From Varanus komodoensis (Eukaryota; Chordata; Lepidosauria; Squamata; Varanidae): a DNA stretch of 64,000 nucleotides. The stretch lies in contig NW_025335509.1 of assembly GCF_004798865.1 (NCBI RefSeq), forward strand, positions 1 to 64,000, in the 5' to 3' direction. Below are positions 1-10,802 of this stretch, one piece after another (within the stretch, counting starts at the first letter, position 1; each line of letters begins with the position of its first letter). The notes below the pieces were generated by a model, which saw nothing but the letters and a program-made list of their open reading frames with translations, was not told the origin of the DNA and did not search any database. The position numbers and the translations under genes were made by a program.

Positions 1-447
1 GTGGGGAAATGGCCACAATCGTGCTGGTGGGGGAAGATGGCCGAGATCGCGCCTGCATGAGCACAACCATGATCTTGGCCATCTCCCCCCACCAGCACGA
101 GCGCGCCCATGATCGCTCCCCTCTCTCCTAGCCCATCTCCTCCCCCTCCCAGCGCACCGGAATGACAGGTGTGTGCAGGGATGACGGGTGCCATCTTGGT
201 TGTGCTGGGGGGCAGGGAGATGGCCGCGCTCGTGCTCATGGTGTGTGTGTGGGGGAGGGAGATGGCCGTGATCTTTGTTGTTCTTTGTCACTTTGTTTCA
301 CATTTTTCTGATTAAAAAAAAGTAGTTACAGAACAGATTAACCTTATTTACATTGAATCTTATGGGGAAATTTAACTTGGCTCACGCCAATTTGGGTCAC
401 GACCAGAGTCCTGGAACGGATTAAGTTTGTGAGCCAAAGTGCCACTG
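1..447 (-). mobile_element. Tigger-like MITE (family A), cut by the window edge
   Basis: The right end is ..gtgagccaaagtgccactg followed by TA (448-449). Reverse-complemented, this end (cagtggcactttggctcac, then aacttaatccgttccagg) matches the left end of the element at 10803. The TA and the CAG...CTG ends suggest a Tc1/mariner-Tigger-type non-autonomous element. The inner part (1-270) is a GC-rich array of units with gagatggcc and cgtgctcatg motifs in both orientations. Confidence 0.7.
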
Positions 448-449
448 TA

Positions 450-1408
450 CCAAGATGGTTTAAAGATATAGGTGGGACCATCTCAAGTGTTTCTGCAAGG
501 AAGCAGCAAATATAATTTACACATTTGGCAGCATATGATCAGATCCATATGTCATCTGCTTTTAGCAATCTAGTATCTTACTATAACTGTCTTAGTTGTT
601 TGAAATTTTACATATAATGGCACAGTTGAATGGGTTGCATTCAGCCTCCAGCATCTTCCATCTTGCACTGAGTGTATCCAGTGACCTGGTGGGCTAAAAC
701 TGGCAGGGCAGTAGAATGGCAGAGGTAAACCTCACCTTCCCATCTTCCAGTTATTGCATTTTTTCATTAGGCTTTTTTTCTGTCTAGTGATGGCACTACA
801 GAGGGGGAAGACAGCTTGTATCCTGGCCTCTTCAGTCTCTTTCCCTTCCTGCCCATTTGAGCACCTCTTTCCCTCACATTTTGACATTGCTTTTCTGACT
901 GTGGAAGCTAGCCCATGTCGTTCCTTCAGTGATGGCTTTGAAGAGTTAGGACTGATGAAGTTGGATCTCTGATTTCCCTTTCTGAGGTCATAATACTGTA
1001 TCTGACCTTGGAGTGGGGAATGCCCACTATCCTATGGCCCCTCAACCAATGTCTGGGAGCCATAGGATTGCCACCTAATACAGTGTCCACACGATATTAT
1101 AATCTGCCATGGGCTATTAATTTAACTCACAGGTTGCAGCACATGTGGAATGTGTATGGCCACTGTTTTGGAAATGCAACCCAAGTTGGGTTCTTGTGAC
1201 GTGCAAACTCAAGCGCGTAGGCAACCCAAGAGCTAACCCTTCTCATAACCCATGACCTGTTTTAGAGTTATGCATGACATGGCCACTCCCAGAGTCAAAA
1301 TGCAAGCTGGGCTCCATGGGCATGCCACATCTCTGAACAGGTTCATGGGTTTCCCCCTGCACATGGGAGGGCTTCTTCCATTAGTGAAAAGAATTGGATG
1401 CAATAGAG
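450..1408. other. WDSUB1 intron/upstream DNA without recognised features
   Basis: Open frames here (754-972, 1008-1199) have no codon bias, splice context or recognisable domains. I see no repeat family either. Confidence 0.4.
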
Positions 1409-1696
1409 CAGTGGTGGCAAATCCTATGGCATAGAAGCCAAGTCTCCCCAGCATCGGGTAACAGCGCACATAGGGGCCATGTGCATGCTCAGAGTAGCAG
1501 CACCAGGAGATGACATCATGAGCCGTGACTCATTAGCCGTGACATGTCTGAGCTTTCACAGCTCAGACATGTCTGAGCTGAACTGAACTAAAACCTCAGT
1601 TTTCAGGTTTTGTTGTAGTGTTGGCACTTTGCGATGAATAAGTGGGATTTGGGTTGCAGTTTGGGCACTTGGTCTCTAAAAGGTTCGCCATCACTG
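1409..1696. mobile_element. Non-autonomous hAT transposon, OC1 (OposCharlie1)-like, with perfect 8-bp TSD
   Basis: The ends are cagtggtggcaaat and ggttcgccatcactg, near-inverse of each other. The element is flanked on both sides by caatagag (1401-1408 and 1697-1704), an exact 8-bp target duplication of hAT type. The right end (cactttgcgatgaataag, gggttgcagtttgggcac, ttggtctctaaaaggttc) matches what I remember of the OC1 family. At 288 bp it has no transposase and is a MITE. An internal 14-bp perfect hairpin lies at 1541-1573. Confidence 0.85.
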
Positions 1697-2126
1697 CAAT
1701 AGAGGTTCTTTGTTAGAAAAAGGATCAGGGTGGCAAGTTTCACCAGGTCCTCCTGTAGCCCCAGTATGTACTAGCTCTGATGCTACTGTTAACTTTTCCA
1801 CAGCCTTCTGGAACAGCCTTTTATAGGAATCAACAAAAATTGCTGCCCTTTCCCCTTCTTCCAGCACAAGCAGAGCTGTGTTAAGCACAAATCTTGGTTG
1901 GATCCATTAATAATAGATAATGATTAAAGCACTATTTGCTTTCTTGTAAATGCAGAGTATGCAGAGGAAATTCCCATTATGAAGCAGTTTCTAAAGTCTG
2001 ACACAAAAAAGATGGAATCACAGGGATTTTTTTCAGAGCAGTTTTCAAAGTCTGTGTAATATTTTGGCAGTTTCATCTAAAATATGTACTTCATGTATGC
2101 AAAATTTCCTGTTCATCTTCTCTCAG

Positions 2127-2306
2127 GAGGCACACTGACAGAGGAACCAAAGACGCCTGTTGATAACTGGTCTGAAGAAGAAGTTTCAGTTTGGTTGTGC
2201 ACACACAATTTACAAGACCTAGTTGACATTTTCAAAAGGAACAACATTGATGGTAAAGAACTGCTGAGTCTTACAAAAGAGAGCTTGGCAGATGATTTAA
2301 AAATTG
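2127..2306 (+). CDS. WDSUB1: WDSUB1 exon encoding the SAM domain
   Basis: A pyrimidine-rich tract and ctctcag precede the exon, and gtaagg follows it. It contributes two bases of a split codon, 59 codons and one base. The peptide includes [10 protein letters not shown], then a helix-rich stretch with [16 protein letters not shown], the usual layout of a SAM (sterile alpha motif) domain with its W..E.V..WL start and N.IDG..LL core. SAM domains mediate protein-protein contacts. The last base (g) joins aa of the next exon to give Glu. Confidence 0.9.
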
Positions 2307-2367
2307 GTAAGGCTGTTAACAATGACAAAAACCTTCACAATTTCTTTACACTTGTTTGCAGTATGTA

Positions 2368-2808
2368 CAGGCAATGCCCAGGTTACGAACAAGTTCCGTT
2401 CCTGAGAAAACAGAAATGTGTCTTTAGGTCAAATTTGTATGCAAGTCAGATTATGCATAGTCAGCCCTCCTCATTCATGGCAGCTAGAGATACAGGACCC
2501 CTGTAGTCCACTTTGCATATGAAAGTGGGAAGATAATGAACATCTCTACCCCGCCCCCACCCCACACACACGCCTGAACTCACCAGTGCCGCCTTTTTGC
2601 AGCAAGGAAATGCTGGCAAGTTTTCCCTCTCTCGATGAATGGGGCAGGAAGGCATTCTTTGGATTTCTCCCTCTCTACCCTCTTGCTTCCTCCCTCTCTA
2701 TGGTGATGATGATTTTCTGCAGTAATTTTTAAAAACTAATAGGATTTATGGCAGTTCTTAAGTACAGGTTGTTCATAACTCAGACATTCATAATTTGGGG
2801 ACTGACTG
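2368..2808 (+). mobile_element. Tigger-like MITE (family B)
   Basis: Bounded by TA (2366-2367 and 2809-2810), beginning caggcaatgcccaggttacg and ending ggggactgactg. Both ends carry the aacaagttcc / acaggttgttcataac motifs found at the ends of the larger copy at 38444. It lies 60 bases after the SAM exon of WDSUB1. Confidence 0.7.
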
Positions 2809-2929
2809 TATTCTGATTTACTTTGAATATTATGGTTGCAAGATTCTTCCATTTGGTTTTTTCCTGTTTCTTAAGACAGCCATATGACAAAGTTCCCATT
2901 ATCAAGGGATTTTTAAAAAGCAGTGGAGG

Positions 2930-3110
2930 TAGCCATATTGAACCATAAGAAAAAAATCCAAGTAGGACAATACCTTTATTAGAGCAACTAAAATGTCATA
3001 TATTAGGGAAAAGCCTTCTGAGTTCTTCAGAATTCATCCAGCTAGAGTGAAAGGAAATCTAGTTTATCCAGCTAGAGTGAAAGGAAATCTGTATGATAAT
3101 GAAGCTCTGC
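2930..3110 (+). repeat. Dispersed repeat fragment with a local 30-bp period duplication
   Basis: ggtagccatattgaacc, acctttattagagcaactaa and agccttctgagttcttcag look like an old interspersed repeat whose class I cannot settle. Within it atccagctagagtgaaagg followed by aaatct occurs twice (3036-3060 and 3066-3090). Confidence 0.4.
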
Positions 3111-3459
3111 AGTCTGCCTTTTGGTGCAGTATCAATAATGTGATGAGTTACATGTTTCCTTAGTCTGGTAATTGTTACTTGATTTTCAACCTGGATCTAG
3201 ATTTAGTCATATTTAGAGTACCCCCTCCCCCAGTCATGGATGCATAAATCAATGGCAACTTCTGAGAGTGGCAGAGAGGCCAAGAGCAGTGCCTCCAGGA
3301 AACCAGATTTCTCTCTCACTAGGCCAGTTTCCAGAGTCAGCCAAGGCAGAATGGTCCAAACCAAGACATCAGACTAAGTTGCATCCACCCTCTTCAGCAG
3401 GGATGGTCACATCAATAGAAGAGAATCAGTATCTCTGGTGGTAGTGTAGGCAGAGAAAC

Positions 3460-6400
3460 TCCTGAAGGGAAGCTTCTGGGCAGCAGTGGCAGTTGAAGCT
3501 GACACTGGCAGAGGACCTTTCATAGATAATGACAGGAAAGCTTAAGCTCGCTCTGGCTAGTAATGCTCAGAAGAAGGCAACGATAAACCACTTCTTAATA
3601 TTCTTACCTGGTATCTCCTAAAATGAAACAAGAAATAGCGCTAGAAGATGAGACTAGGAAAAGGAGAGAACAGATTTTTTAACATTCAAACACAGATTCA
3701 GCCTTCCACTAAAATGCCACCAGAAGCCAGTTGTCCAGGTATAGGTATACCTATACCTCATTGTAGTCCTTTCCTGGACTTTCTGGAGGCATAAATGGAT
3801 GTAGCAGCCTTGTATCTTGTAAAAACTCTTGGGGCAGTAGGAAGCCCAGTAGGCAAAACTGAAAACCGGAAGGTCTCTCTTCTGACCTAGAAGTGAAGGG
3901 GTTGCATGGGAGAGCATACTGTTGCTACGTGGAAATAAGCACCCTTCAGATCTACTGCTGTGAACCAGTCTCCTTGTTGAAGTTGTGTCAGGTTGCCCTG
4001 CAACGTCACTCTCCAGAACTTCTTCAATAGAATGAAAGAATTAAGACCTCTCAGGTACAAGAATGGTCAGACCCTTCCATTTCACTTCAGTACCATGAAA
4101 TAACGGGAAAAAAGCGCAGGTGAGATTGGGGGACATCGACTGTTCTGTGGCCTTCTTGGCTAGCAGAGAGACTATTTCCGCAAGCAAGGTTGCTGATGGA
4201 ACCATAGTTCTTATGGTGCCAAGGGGTATGAGAGTGTCTGACCTGATCCTGTAATCTCTGTCCACAGTAGACAGAACTGAGATACCCAAGGTTATTGCTT
4301 CCTGGCAAGCAGGAAGAGAGACAAATGGTCCTCACACAAATTGAAGAATAAAAGGGGCTAGCCCAGGGAGATAGTCCACAGTTGGGGTGCCTTTGTCCTT
4401 GTCAGTTTTGACTGGGACTGTCTTTCTGCCTTGATAGCAGAGCAAATGTTAAGCTTCTTCCATTAGTGAAGGTCTGTCTACTGGGACTCAAGGCTGGGCC
4501 ATCAAATGAACTGGGCCAAAGCCATTTATGTGGTCTTAAGGAGGGGGAGGCTGGTAGATCCTCATCTTTCTCATGGTGTTCAGGTCAAATCTATCTACTT
4601 GTTCATCCTTGCATCCAAGATCCTTTCCCTATCAAATGCCGGGAGTTTGATATGGGAGTGAACCCCTAAGAGAGATCAGGCGAGTGTAGACAAGCGTGCC
4701 TCCACAGTGCTACTGCTCTTATCATAGCCTCTGTGCCATGCTTACATTGGTGCCTTGCAATGTTAATTTGCGTTCTGGAGAGATGTACTGCCTCAGCCTA
4801 GAAAATGCTTGTGAGTTTGCTGCTCCGGTAAGTGGTCACACAGAGCTCCTAGCTTCTCCTACAGGAAAGGCTGGAACCTTGCATGGTAGCCTGGTAGTTG
4901 GCCACCTTGAGTCTCAAGGCTGAGATAGCTCAGATGTGCCTCCCCAAAGTGTCCCGCATCATACGTCATGGAGTGTCCTCAACATGGCTTTCTGATAGAA
5001 TTCAGTTTGGGGTGTTGAAAAAGGAAGGCCACATCCTTCTCTGACAACTTGTAAATGCTTTCCAGCCATTTGGGCATTGGTGCCATTGTGGACAGAGCCT
5101 CCCAGGATTGCTGGATGAGCTATAGTGGAGTTTAGAGGAAGGGACTGGCAGTGGCTTCAATTCCTCCCTCTGCACGGCATCAGTAAGAGGGTCTAACACT
5201 CTTTGGCTGTATATGTTCAGAAAAATGACTTGTAGCGAAGGAGGGCTGGATCAGCATGGTGGCATAGCACTGGAGGCTCTGCGGATCCCTTGAAGTTGGA
5301 TGGGTTGAGAAATCAGTGCTGGGGGTGTGGAGGCAGAGGTGGTGTTTTCTGGAAAGTTGGTGGCATGAAGAATTGCTCCTGCCTCCTGTAGAGTTTGGGC
5401 CAATAGGCAGGTTGTAGGCGAGGCTGTGGTGATGGTACCTCTCCCCCCGCACCCAGGATATAGAACCTACAGTAGGCTGCTGCGATCAAATAGGCAGATC
5501 CAATCCGAGATGGGAACAGTCACTTCAGTGGTTGGTCCCAAATGGTTTGGTGTGGAAATGTGCCAGCAATGGAGTGGCTGGTTGGCTTGGAGCCAGAGCT
5601 TGGAAGGGGGTTAGATTGGTGGCATATTTCAAATCTCTCCCTCCAATATCAAGGCAGAGATGGATTTGAGCCGTGGCATGGTTCCAGAGCCTCTTGAGTG
5701 GACAATTCTGTCGAAACTCTCTTAGCTGCACAATCTTTCCAACAACAGGCTCCATGCACAGAGTCCAAATCTATTTGCACAAACACCATGAGGAAAGGTG
5801 ACGAAAAGGATTCTGTGAAGCCAACAATCTCTTTATTGCTGATACATATTTCAGGCAACCGATCAGATGACTGTACACATAGACATCAACAGATGGCCAG
5901 TATAGAAATCAAATAGACTGCATAATTGAAAGTTGTGAAGGATTTCACATATACCGGCTCAGTCATCAATTCAAACAGAGACTGCAGCCAAGAAGCATTG
6001 AGACTTGGAAAGGCAGCAGTGAAGGAACTAGAGAAGAGTATCCAGTGTAAGGATGCCTCACTGGGGACCAAGGCTGAGATCATCCAGACTGTTGTATGCC
6101 TGATCACTTTGGGTGTGAAAGTTGACAGTGAAAAATGCTAAAAGAAAAAAAAATGCATTTAAAACATGGTGCTGGAGGAGAGCTTTGCAAGTACCACAGA
6201 CCACCAGAAAGAAGCAGAACAGATCAAATCAAGCCACAACTTTACCTGGAAACAAAAATGACAAAACTGAAACTGTTTTTACTTGGGCATATCATGAAAA
6301 AGCTAAAGAAGATAATAATGCTAGGAAAAATCAAAGGCAGAAGAAGAAAACCAGATGAGAGATGGATCAATTCTGAAAGGAAGCCACAGCCTTACGTTTG

Positions 6401-6480
6401 CAGGAACTGAGTAGGACTGTTAAGGGCAGGACAATTTGGAGGGTACACATTCATAGGAGATGACTTCATGACACAAACCA
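3460..6480 (+). mobile_element. Decayed RTE-clade LINE (not BovB), interrupted by a DIRS fossil
   Basis: The left part (about 3460-3645) carries aaggcaacgataaaccactt and gatgagac, typical of the RTE 5' region as I recall it. The right part starts near 5810 with an endonuclease remnant around 5860-5920 and continues with the end of the RT/C-terminal region: KDFTYTGSVINSNRDCSQEA, KELEKSIQCKDASLGTKAEI, AFKTWCWRRALQVP, then TKLKLFLLGHIMKKL. The frame is broken several times and a large internal segment is missing. The 3' end (ggagggtacacattcatagg) resembles the tail of the family. It differs in sequence from the BovB at 47652. Confidence 0.65.
3650..5760 (-). mobile_element. DIRS-type retrotransposon fossil
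   Basis: Read on the - strand, a region around 3640-4120 resembles the reverse transcriptase of DIRS elements (the tyrosine-recombinase retrotransposons). Upstream, to about 5700, lies Pro/Ser/His-rich coding-like sequence that could be the gag-like part. It is heavily broken, with many interruptions, and clearly old. Both borders are approximate and I could not find the terminal repeats. It sits between two parts of an RTE LINE, so it probably inserted into that element. Confidence 0.5.
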
Positions 6481-7499
6481 ATGACAGAGAGCTGATCCAT
6501 TGAGATCTATGGGCTGAGTCCAGCATCTGCCTTCTATGGATGGAAGGGTTCTGTTCATGGAAGCTGCCACTTTGGGGAGGTTCTCTCTACACATAAATTC
6601 AGCCCTTCTGTGTAGCAATATCAGAGAGCTGGAGAGGTGGCAAGGAGAGGACAAGGAAGTATGCTTCTAGTAGTTACTGTGTGTAAAGTTACAGATTAAA
6701 AAAATGAGTAGCCATCAGGTGGGATACATACAACAGCTTGAAAGTCATCTTAGGCTGATGTTTGTATTAGAACCAACTGGAATGTCACAAAGTCATGAGC
6801 ATGCTTTGAACCCTTCCAGAACTATTCTACAGGCTCCGTATTAAGCAAATAGCTTCATGTGGAGAGAAAAGTGTTATAGTAAGTGCTAAAGAAGTCTGTA
6901 GTTTAGAGCAGCCTTAAGATGAAGTCCAAGGGAACTTGTACAAACCTCACTGAGATTATCCTCTGCTAAATGCTGGCAAGGTTTCATGCTGCACAATTTC
7001 TTATTTGAAGTTTGGGATACAAAACATTTAAAATATTTCATACTTCAGAAAATTGAATATCATTCTGTGCTAATAGCATGTGTCAGTATTTGAATGTCAG
7101 AGCCTAGCCAGAGCATGACTTTGCTTGTGTGCATGCTTGTACTTCTCGTTGTCTTCTTTCACAGCTTGGACAATGGAATACATGTGTAAGCTTATAGAAA
7201 TCAATGAACTTAAAATGTGCCTGACCCTCTGGGATAGGGCTGTTACTATCCTTTTTCAAAATGAACTGGATTTAAGGATCCTTTTGCCTGGTGAAGTGGC
7301 TGTCTGCTCTCACTGGAGAGGCAGCAGCCGTGCTCATGGTGGGGCCCTACCACAAGCAACTACTTCACTGAGGAGTGAAGGCCAAGGCAGTCGCCTTGGG
7401 CAGCGGCTGAACAGTGCCTGTTTGGTGACTGTTTGGGTGCTGGGCTTTGGCAGGGGAAGAGAAGAGTTGCACAGTAGTTGCAATCGACTGCCATAGAGC
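6481..7499. other. WDSUB1 intron, no recognised feature
   Basis: The frame 7125-7496 is open but looks like chance or the 5' part of the L2-like LINE that follows. Nothing else stands out. Confidence 0.35.
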
Positions 7500-9808
7500 T
7501 GGAGCAGCTTGTTTTTTTTCGTGCTTTTGTCATACTCATTTTAATTATGCTTCTGTGTAGTTTTGGGGATCAACGGGTACCCCAATTACCAGGGTCACAG
7601 GTAGGGTGCGGTATGGCAGTGGGGGATTAACAAACCAGCCAAGGAAGAGGGCTAGATACCTCACAGCTATCCCCTCTTCTGGTTCTTCCACCTACCGGAT
7701 GATTCCTGGAAGCCTTACCACCTTGCCCTCAGCTCTGGTGCTGCTGCTGAATGGCAGGTCAGCCCAAAATAAGAAGACCTCCCTCATTCATGACTTGACT
7801 ATGGATGAAGGGGCTGACCTGGCTTGTATCACTGAGACCTGGGTGGGTAATCTGGGAAGGGTCACCCTTTCAGCTGTGGCTCCTGGGCATTCCATACAGC
7901 ACCAGCATCAACTTGAGGGCTGGGGAAGCGGGGAGGCCATGGCCTATAGGAATACAATCTCCTCCTCGGGACAGGTCTTGAGCTCTTGTATCTTGTGCTG
8001 GGTGCTTGAAACAGATTAGGGATTCTGCTGGTGGACTGCCCACCCCACTGCCCATCAGGTTCCCTGCTTGAGGTAATGGAGGTGGTCTTGAATCTGGTGT
8101 TGAGGATCCCCAGTATGATGGTTCTGGAGGATCTCGACCTCCATGCCAGGAATGCTTTATCTGGGGCTGCCATGACAACCATGGCTGTCTTAACATGTTA
8201 TAAGCCTAACACATGTGAAAGGACACTCCTGATCGGCTTTTCTTTACTGGGCAGGAGGATAGTGATATTGGAGTGCAGCGGTTTAACATCAATTCCCTTG
8301 TCATGGTGAGATCCCTTCCTATTGAGGTTTAGACTTTGAGCTTCAGTAACTGAAGCCTGAGGATGTGGACAAGGTGCTTGATCAAGTCTGACCTGTGTGC
8401 TTGACCCTTGCTTGTCATGGCTTATTACAAGAATTAAGGAAGGGATTTGTAGCTTGGCCCAGGAGCCTGTACATGCTTCCTTGAGAGAGGGAGTGGTGCC
8501 AGTCTCCTTAGAAAGGTTGGAATTAAGCTACTCCTGGAAAAACCTATCCTATAGTTAACAACTATAGGCATGTGGCCAGCATTCCATTCCTGGGCAAGGA
8601 ACGGAATGCTTGAGCAGGTGGTGGCTGAACAGCTCCAGACACTCTTGAATGAAACAGATTATCTAGCTCCATTTCAATCAGGACTGATTTTAGAACTGAA
8701 ACAGGCTTGGTCATCCTGTGGGATGACCTTTGCCAGGAGAAAGACAAGGGCATTGCAATTCTGTTGATTTGCCTGGACTGCTCAGCAGCTTTCAATACCA
8801 TTGACCTTGGTAACCTTGCAGATAGACTGACTGGGCTATGAGTAGGAGGTATGGCATTGCAGTGGCTCTGCTCCTGCTTGACCAGCCAATTCCCAAACAT
8901 GGTGCTGGAAGATTATTCTTCAACGCCATGGCAGTGCTGTTAGTGGGTGGTTCGTCTGTCCAGTTGGGCGGTATTCAACCTATTCTGGATGAGGTTGCAC
9001 TCTCCCTAAAGGACCAGGTTTGTAGTTTGGGGGTGCTCCTGGATCCAGAACTGGCACTTGAAACACTAGTGAACTCATGGTATGGAGCACCTTTTATCAG
9101 CTTAAGCTGATACACAACCTATAACCCTATTTGGACAGACAGAGCCTAGCTCCAGTAATCCATGTTCTAGTAACCTCTCATTAGGTTTATGTGGGGTGCC
9201 TTTGAAAATGATCTGGAGACTTCAACTGATCCAAAAGAGGGCAGCAAGATTGTAAATGGGAACTGGCTTGCGAGAACATATTACCCAATCCCCTTCCAGC
9301 TGCTCTGGCTGCCAGTTGAAGTCTGGGTCCAATTCAAAGTGCTAGTATTAACATTCAAAATCCAAACCAGCTTAGTGTCAGGTTACCTGAAGGAACACCT
9401 TGTTCTATAGGTGCCCTGGACCGTAGGTCATCTTTGGAGGTTCTTTAGAAACCCTTTCCAAAGTAAATAAATAGAGTGGCTACCAGGGGAAAGGGCCTTT
9501 TTTGGCTGTGGCACCTTGGCTATGGAATGAGCTCCCCAAAGAGGTGTTCCTGGTGCCTACTCTCTATTCTTTTCAGTGCTGGGTAAAACCTTTTTATTTT
9601 CCCAATATTTTAACAGTTAACTTTTTAACTTTAGTTTTAATATTATATTTTATCCTATACTGCTAGTATACCTCTGTCTTAGTTTGGTTGCAAATGCTGT
9701 CGTTTTATTGTCATATGGTTTTTTTCTCTTTCTTGTTTGTGTATTTTTAACTTTTGTTAACCTTCCAGAGAACTTCAGCTATAGGAGGGTATAAAAATGA
9801 AATAAAGT
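7500..9808 (+). mobile_element. Old L2-like LINE, long but decayed
   Basis: Around 7730-7860 the + strand reads LLNGRSAQNKKTSLIHDL and then EGADLACITETWVG, the start of an L2/CR1-clade apurinic endonuclease. From about 8550, IPFLGKERNA-like and NETDYLAPFQSGL pieces mark the reverse transcriptase, spread over three frames with stops. The 3' region (9100-9750) has the usual C-terminal pieces. The end ccttccagag...ggagggtataaaaatga forms the family's 3' hairpin (stem 9761-9766 / 9784-9789). The 5' limit is approximate. Confidence 0.75.
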
Positions 9809-10448
9809 TTGCAAGCGCAGAACACACACTCTTCTGTCATTGCTTTCTGGGAATTGCTTTGTTTCTGTCCTCTTACGTTAGTTTTCTCTTCTCCCAGAAG
9901 CATTTAATTGAAGAGAGGGTGACCAGCAGGTGGCATTTCATTAGCCTGTTTGATTGTTTTTGACACCTCTTAGAAAGATGACTTTATTACCATGCAAATA
10001 GAACTAGCTTATTTTCCAAACTAATTGCCATGTAAGATGAACAACAGTGAAATTAGGACAGCAAAGCAAAGTACAGGATTTTGCATTCACTCATAGTCAT
10101 GGCCATTACACAATAGGATTAAGAAAGGCTAATATAGCCACACTGGCTGCGGGCATTGCCGCCACCCCCAGTTACAACTGTTTCTGAAACATCACCAGGC
10201 TCTCAGGTGCTCCATAAACATTGGTCATGACCAGTCCTCTTTTGTGTTTAGTCTGCCTTTGAACAATCAGGTATCAGCCAATATAGTTGCAGGTCACTGA
10301 AGTAATTTGGGAACTAATTCAAGCTTCACGGGCAAGAATGCTATCTGAATTCTAAACAACAGTCTGTGCCACAGACTGAACATTTATCTTTAACTTTAGA
10401 TGTCTTGGTGCTTATATTAACGTGGACAATATGTGTATTCCTTTCTAG
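9809..10448. other. WDSUB1 intron next to the first U-box exon
   Basis: No repeat or gene recognised; AT-rich intron ending in the acceptor ctttctag. Confidence 0.4.
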
Positions 10449-10589
10449 AATCCTTAGGTCTCCGCAGTAAAGTGTTGCGAAAAATCAGTGAGCTGAGGAC
10501 TGAAATGAACTCTGCCTGTGTCGGTATCCCTGATGAATTTCTGTGCCCCATAACAAGGGAGCTTATGAAGGAGCCAGTCATTGCAGCAG
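10449..10589 (+). CDS. WDSUB1: WDSUB1 exon: linker and first half of U-box
   Basis: The acceptor is ctttctag and the donor gtaggt. 141 bp: two bases, 46 codons and one base, in phase with both neighbours. The peptide has a basic linker ([16 protein letters not shown]) and then [21 protein letters not shown]. The pattern P.EF.CPI..E.M..PV is the signature start of a U-box, the RING-like fold without zinc ligands that binds E2 ubiquitin-conjugating enzymes. Confidence 0.93.
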
Positions 10590-10802
10590 GTAGGTGTGCA
10601 TAAAAATACATACTAGTTGTATTTTTATTCTGTAAATGTAATAGAAAATCTGTGCATAGGCCTAGCATTCAGTTGATTGACACCTTTGCTAGAAGCAGCA
10701 AGGGTCTGTCTTCATCTTCTGTTGTACAATCAAGCCCTGCCTACATACGGCAAGGCTTTGTGTGAAGGCATCCTGTACTGGATGCCCAAGCTTGAGGATG
10801 TA

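Noticed and set aside
1-270. CpG-island promoter
   Set aside because: The GC-rich sequence is the tandem core of a MITE and no first exon follows it.
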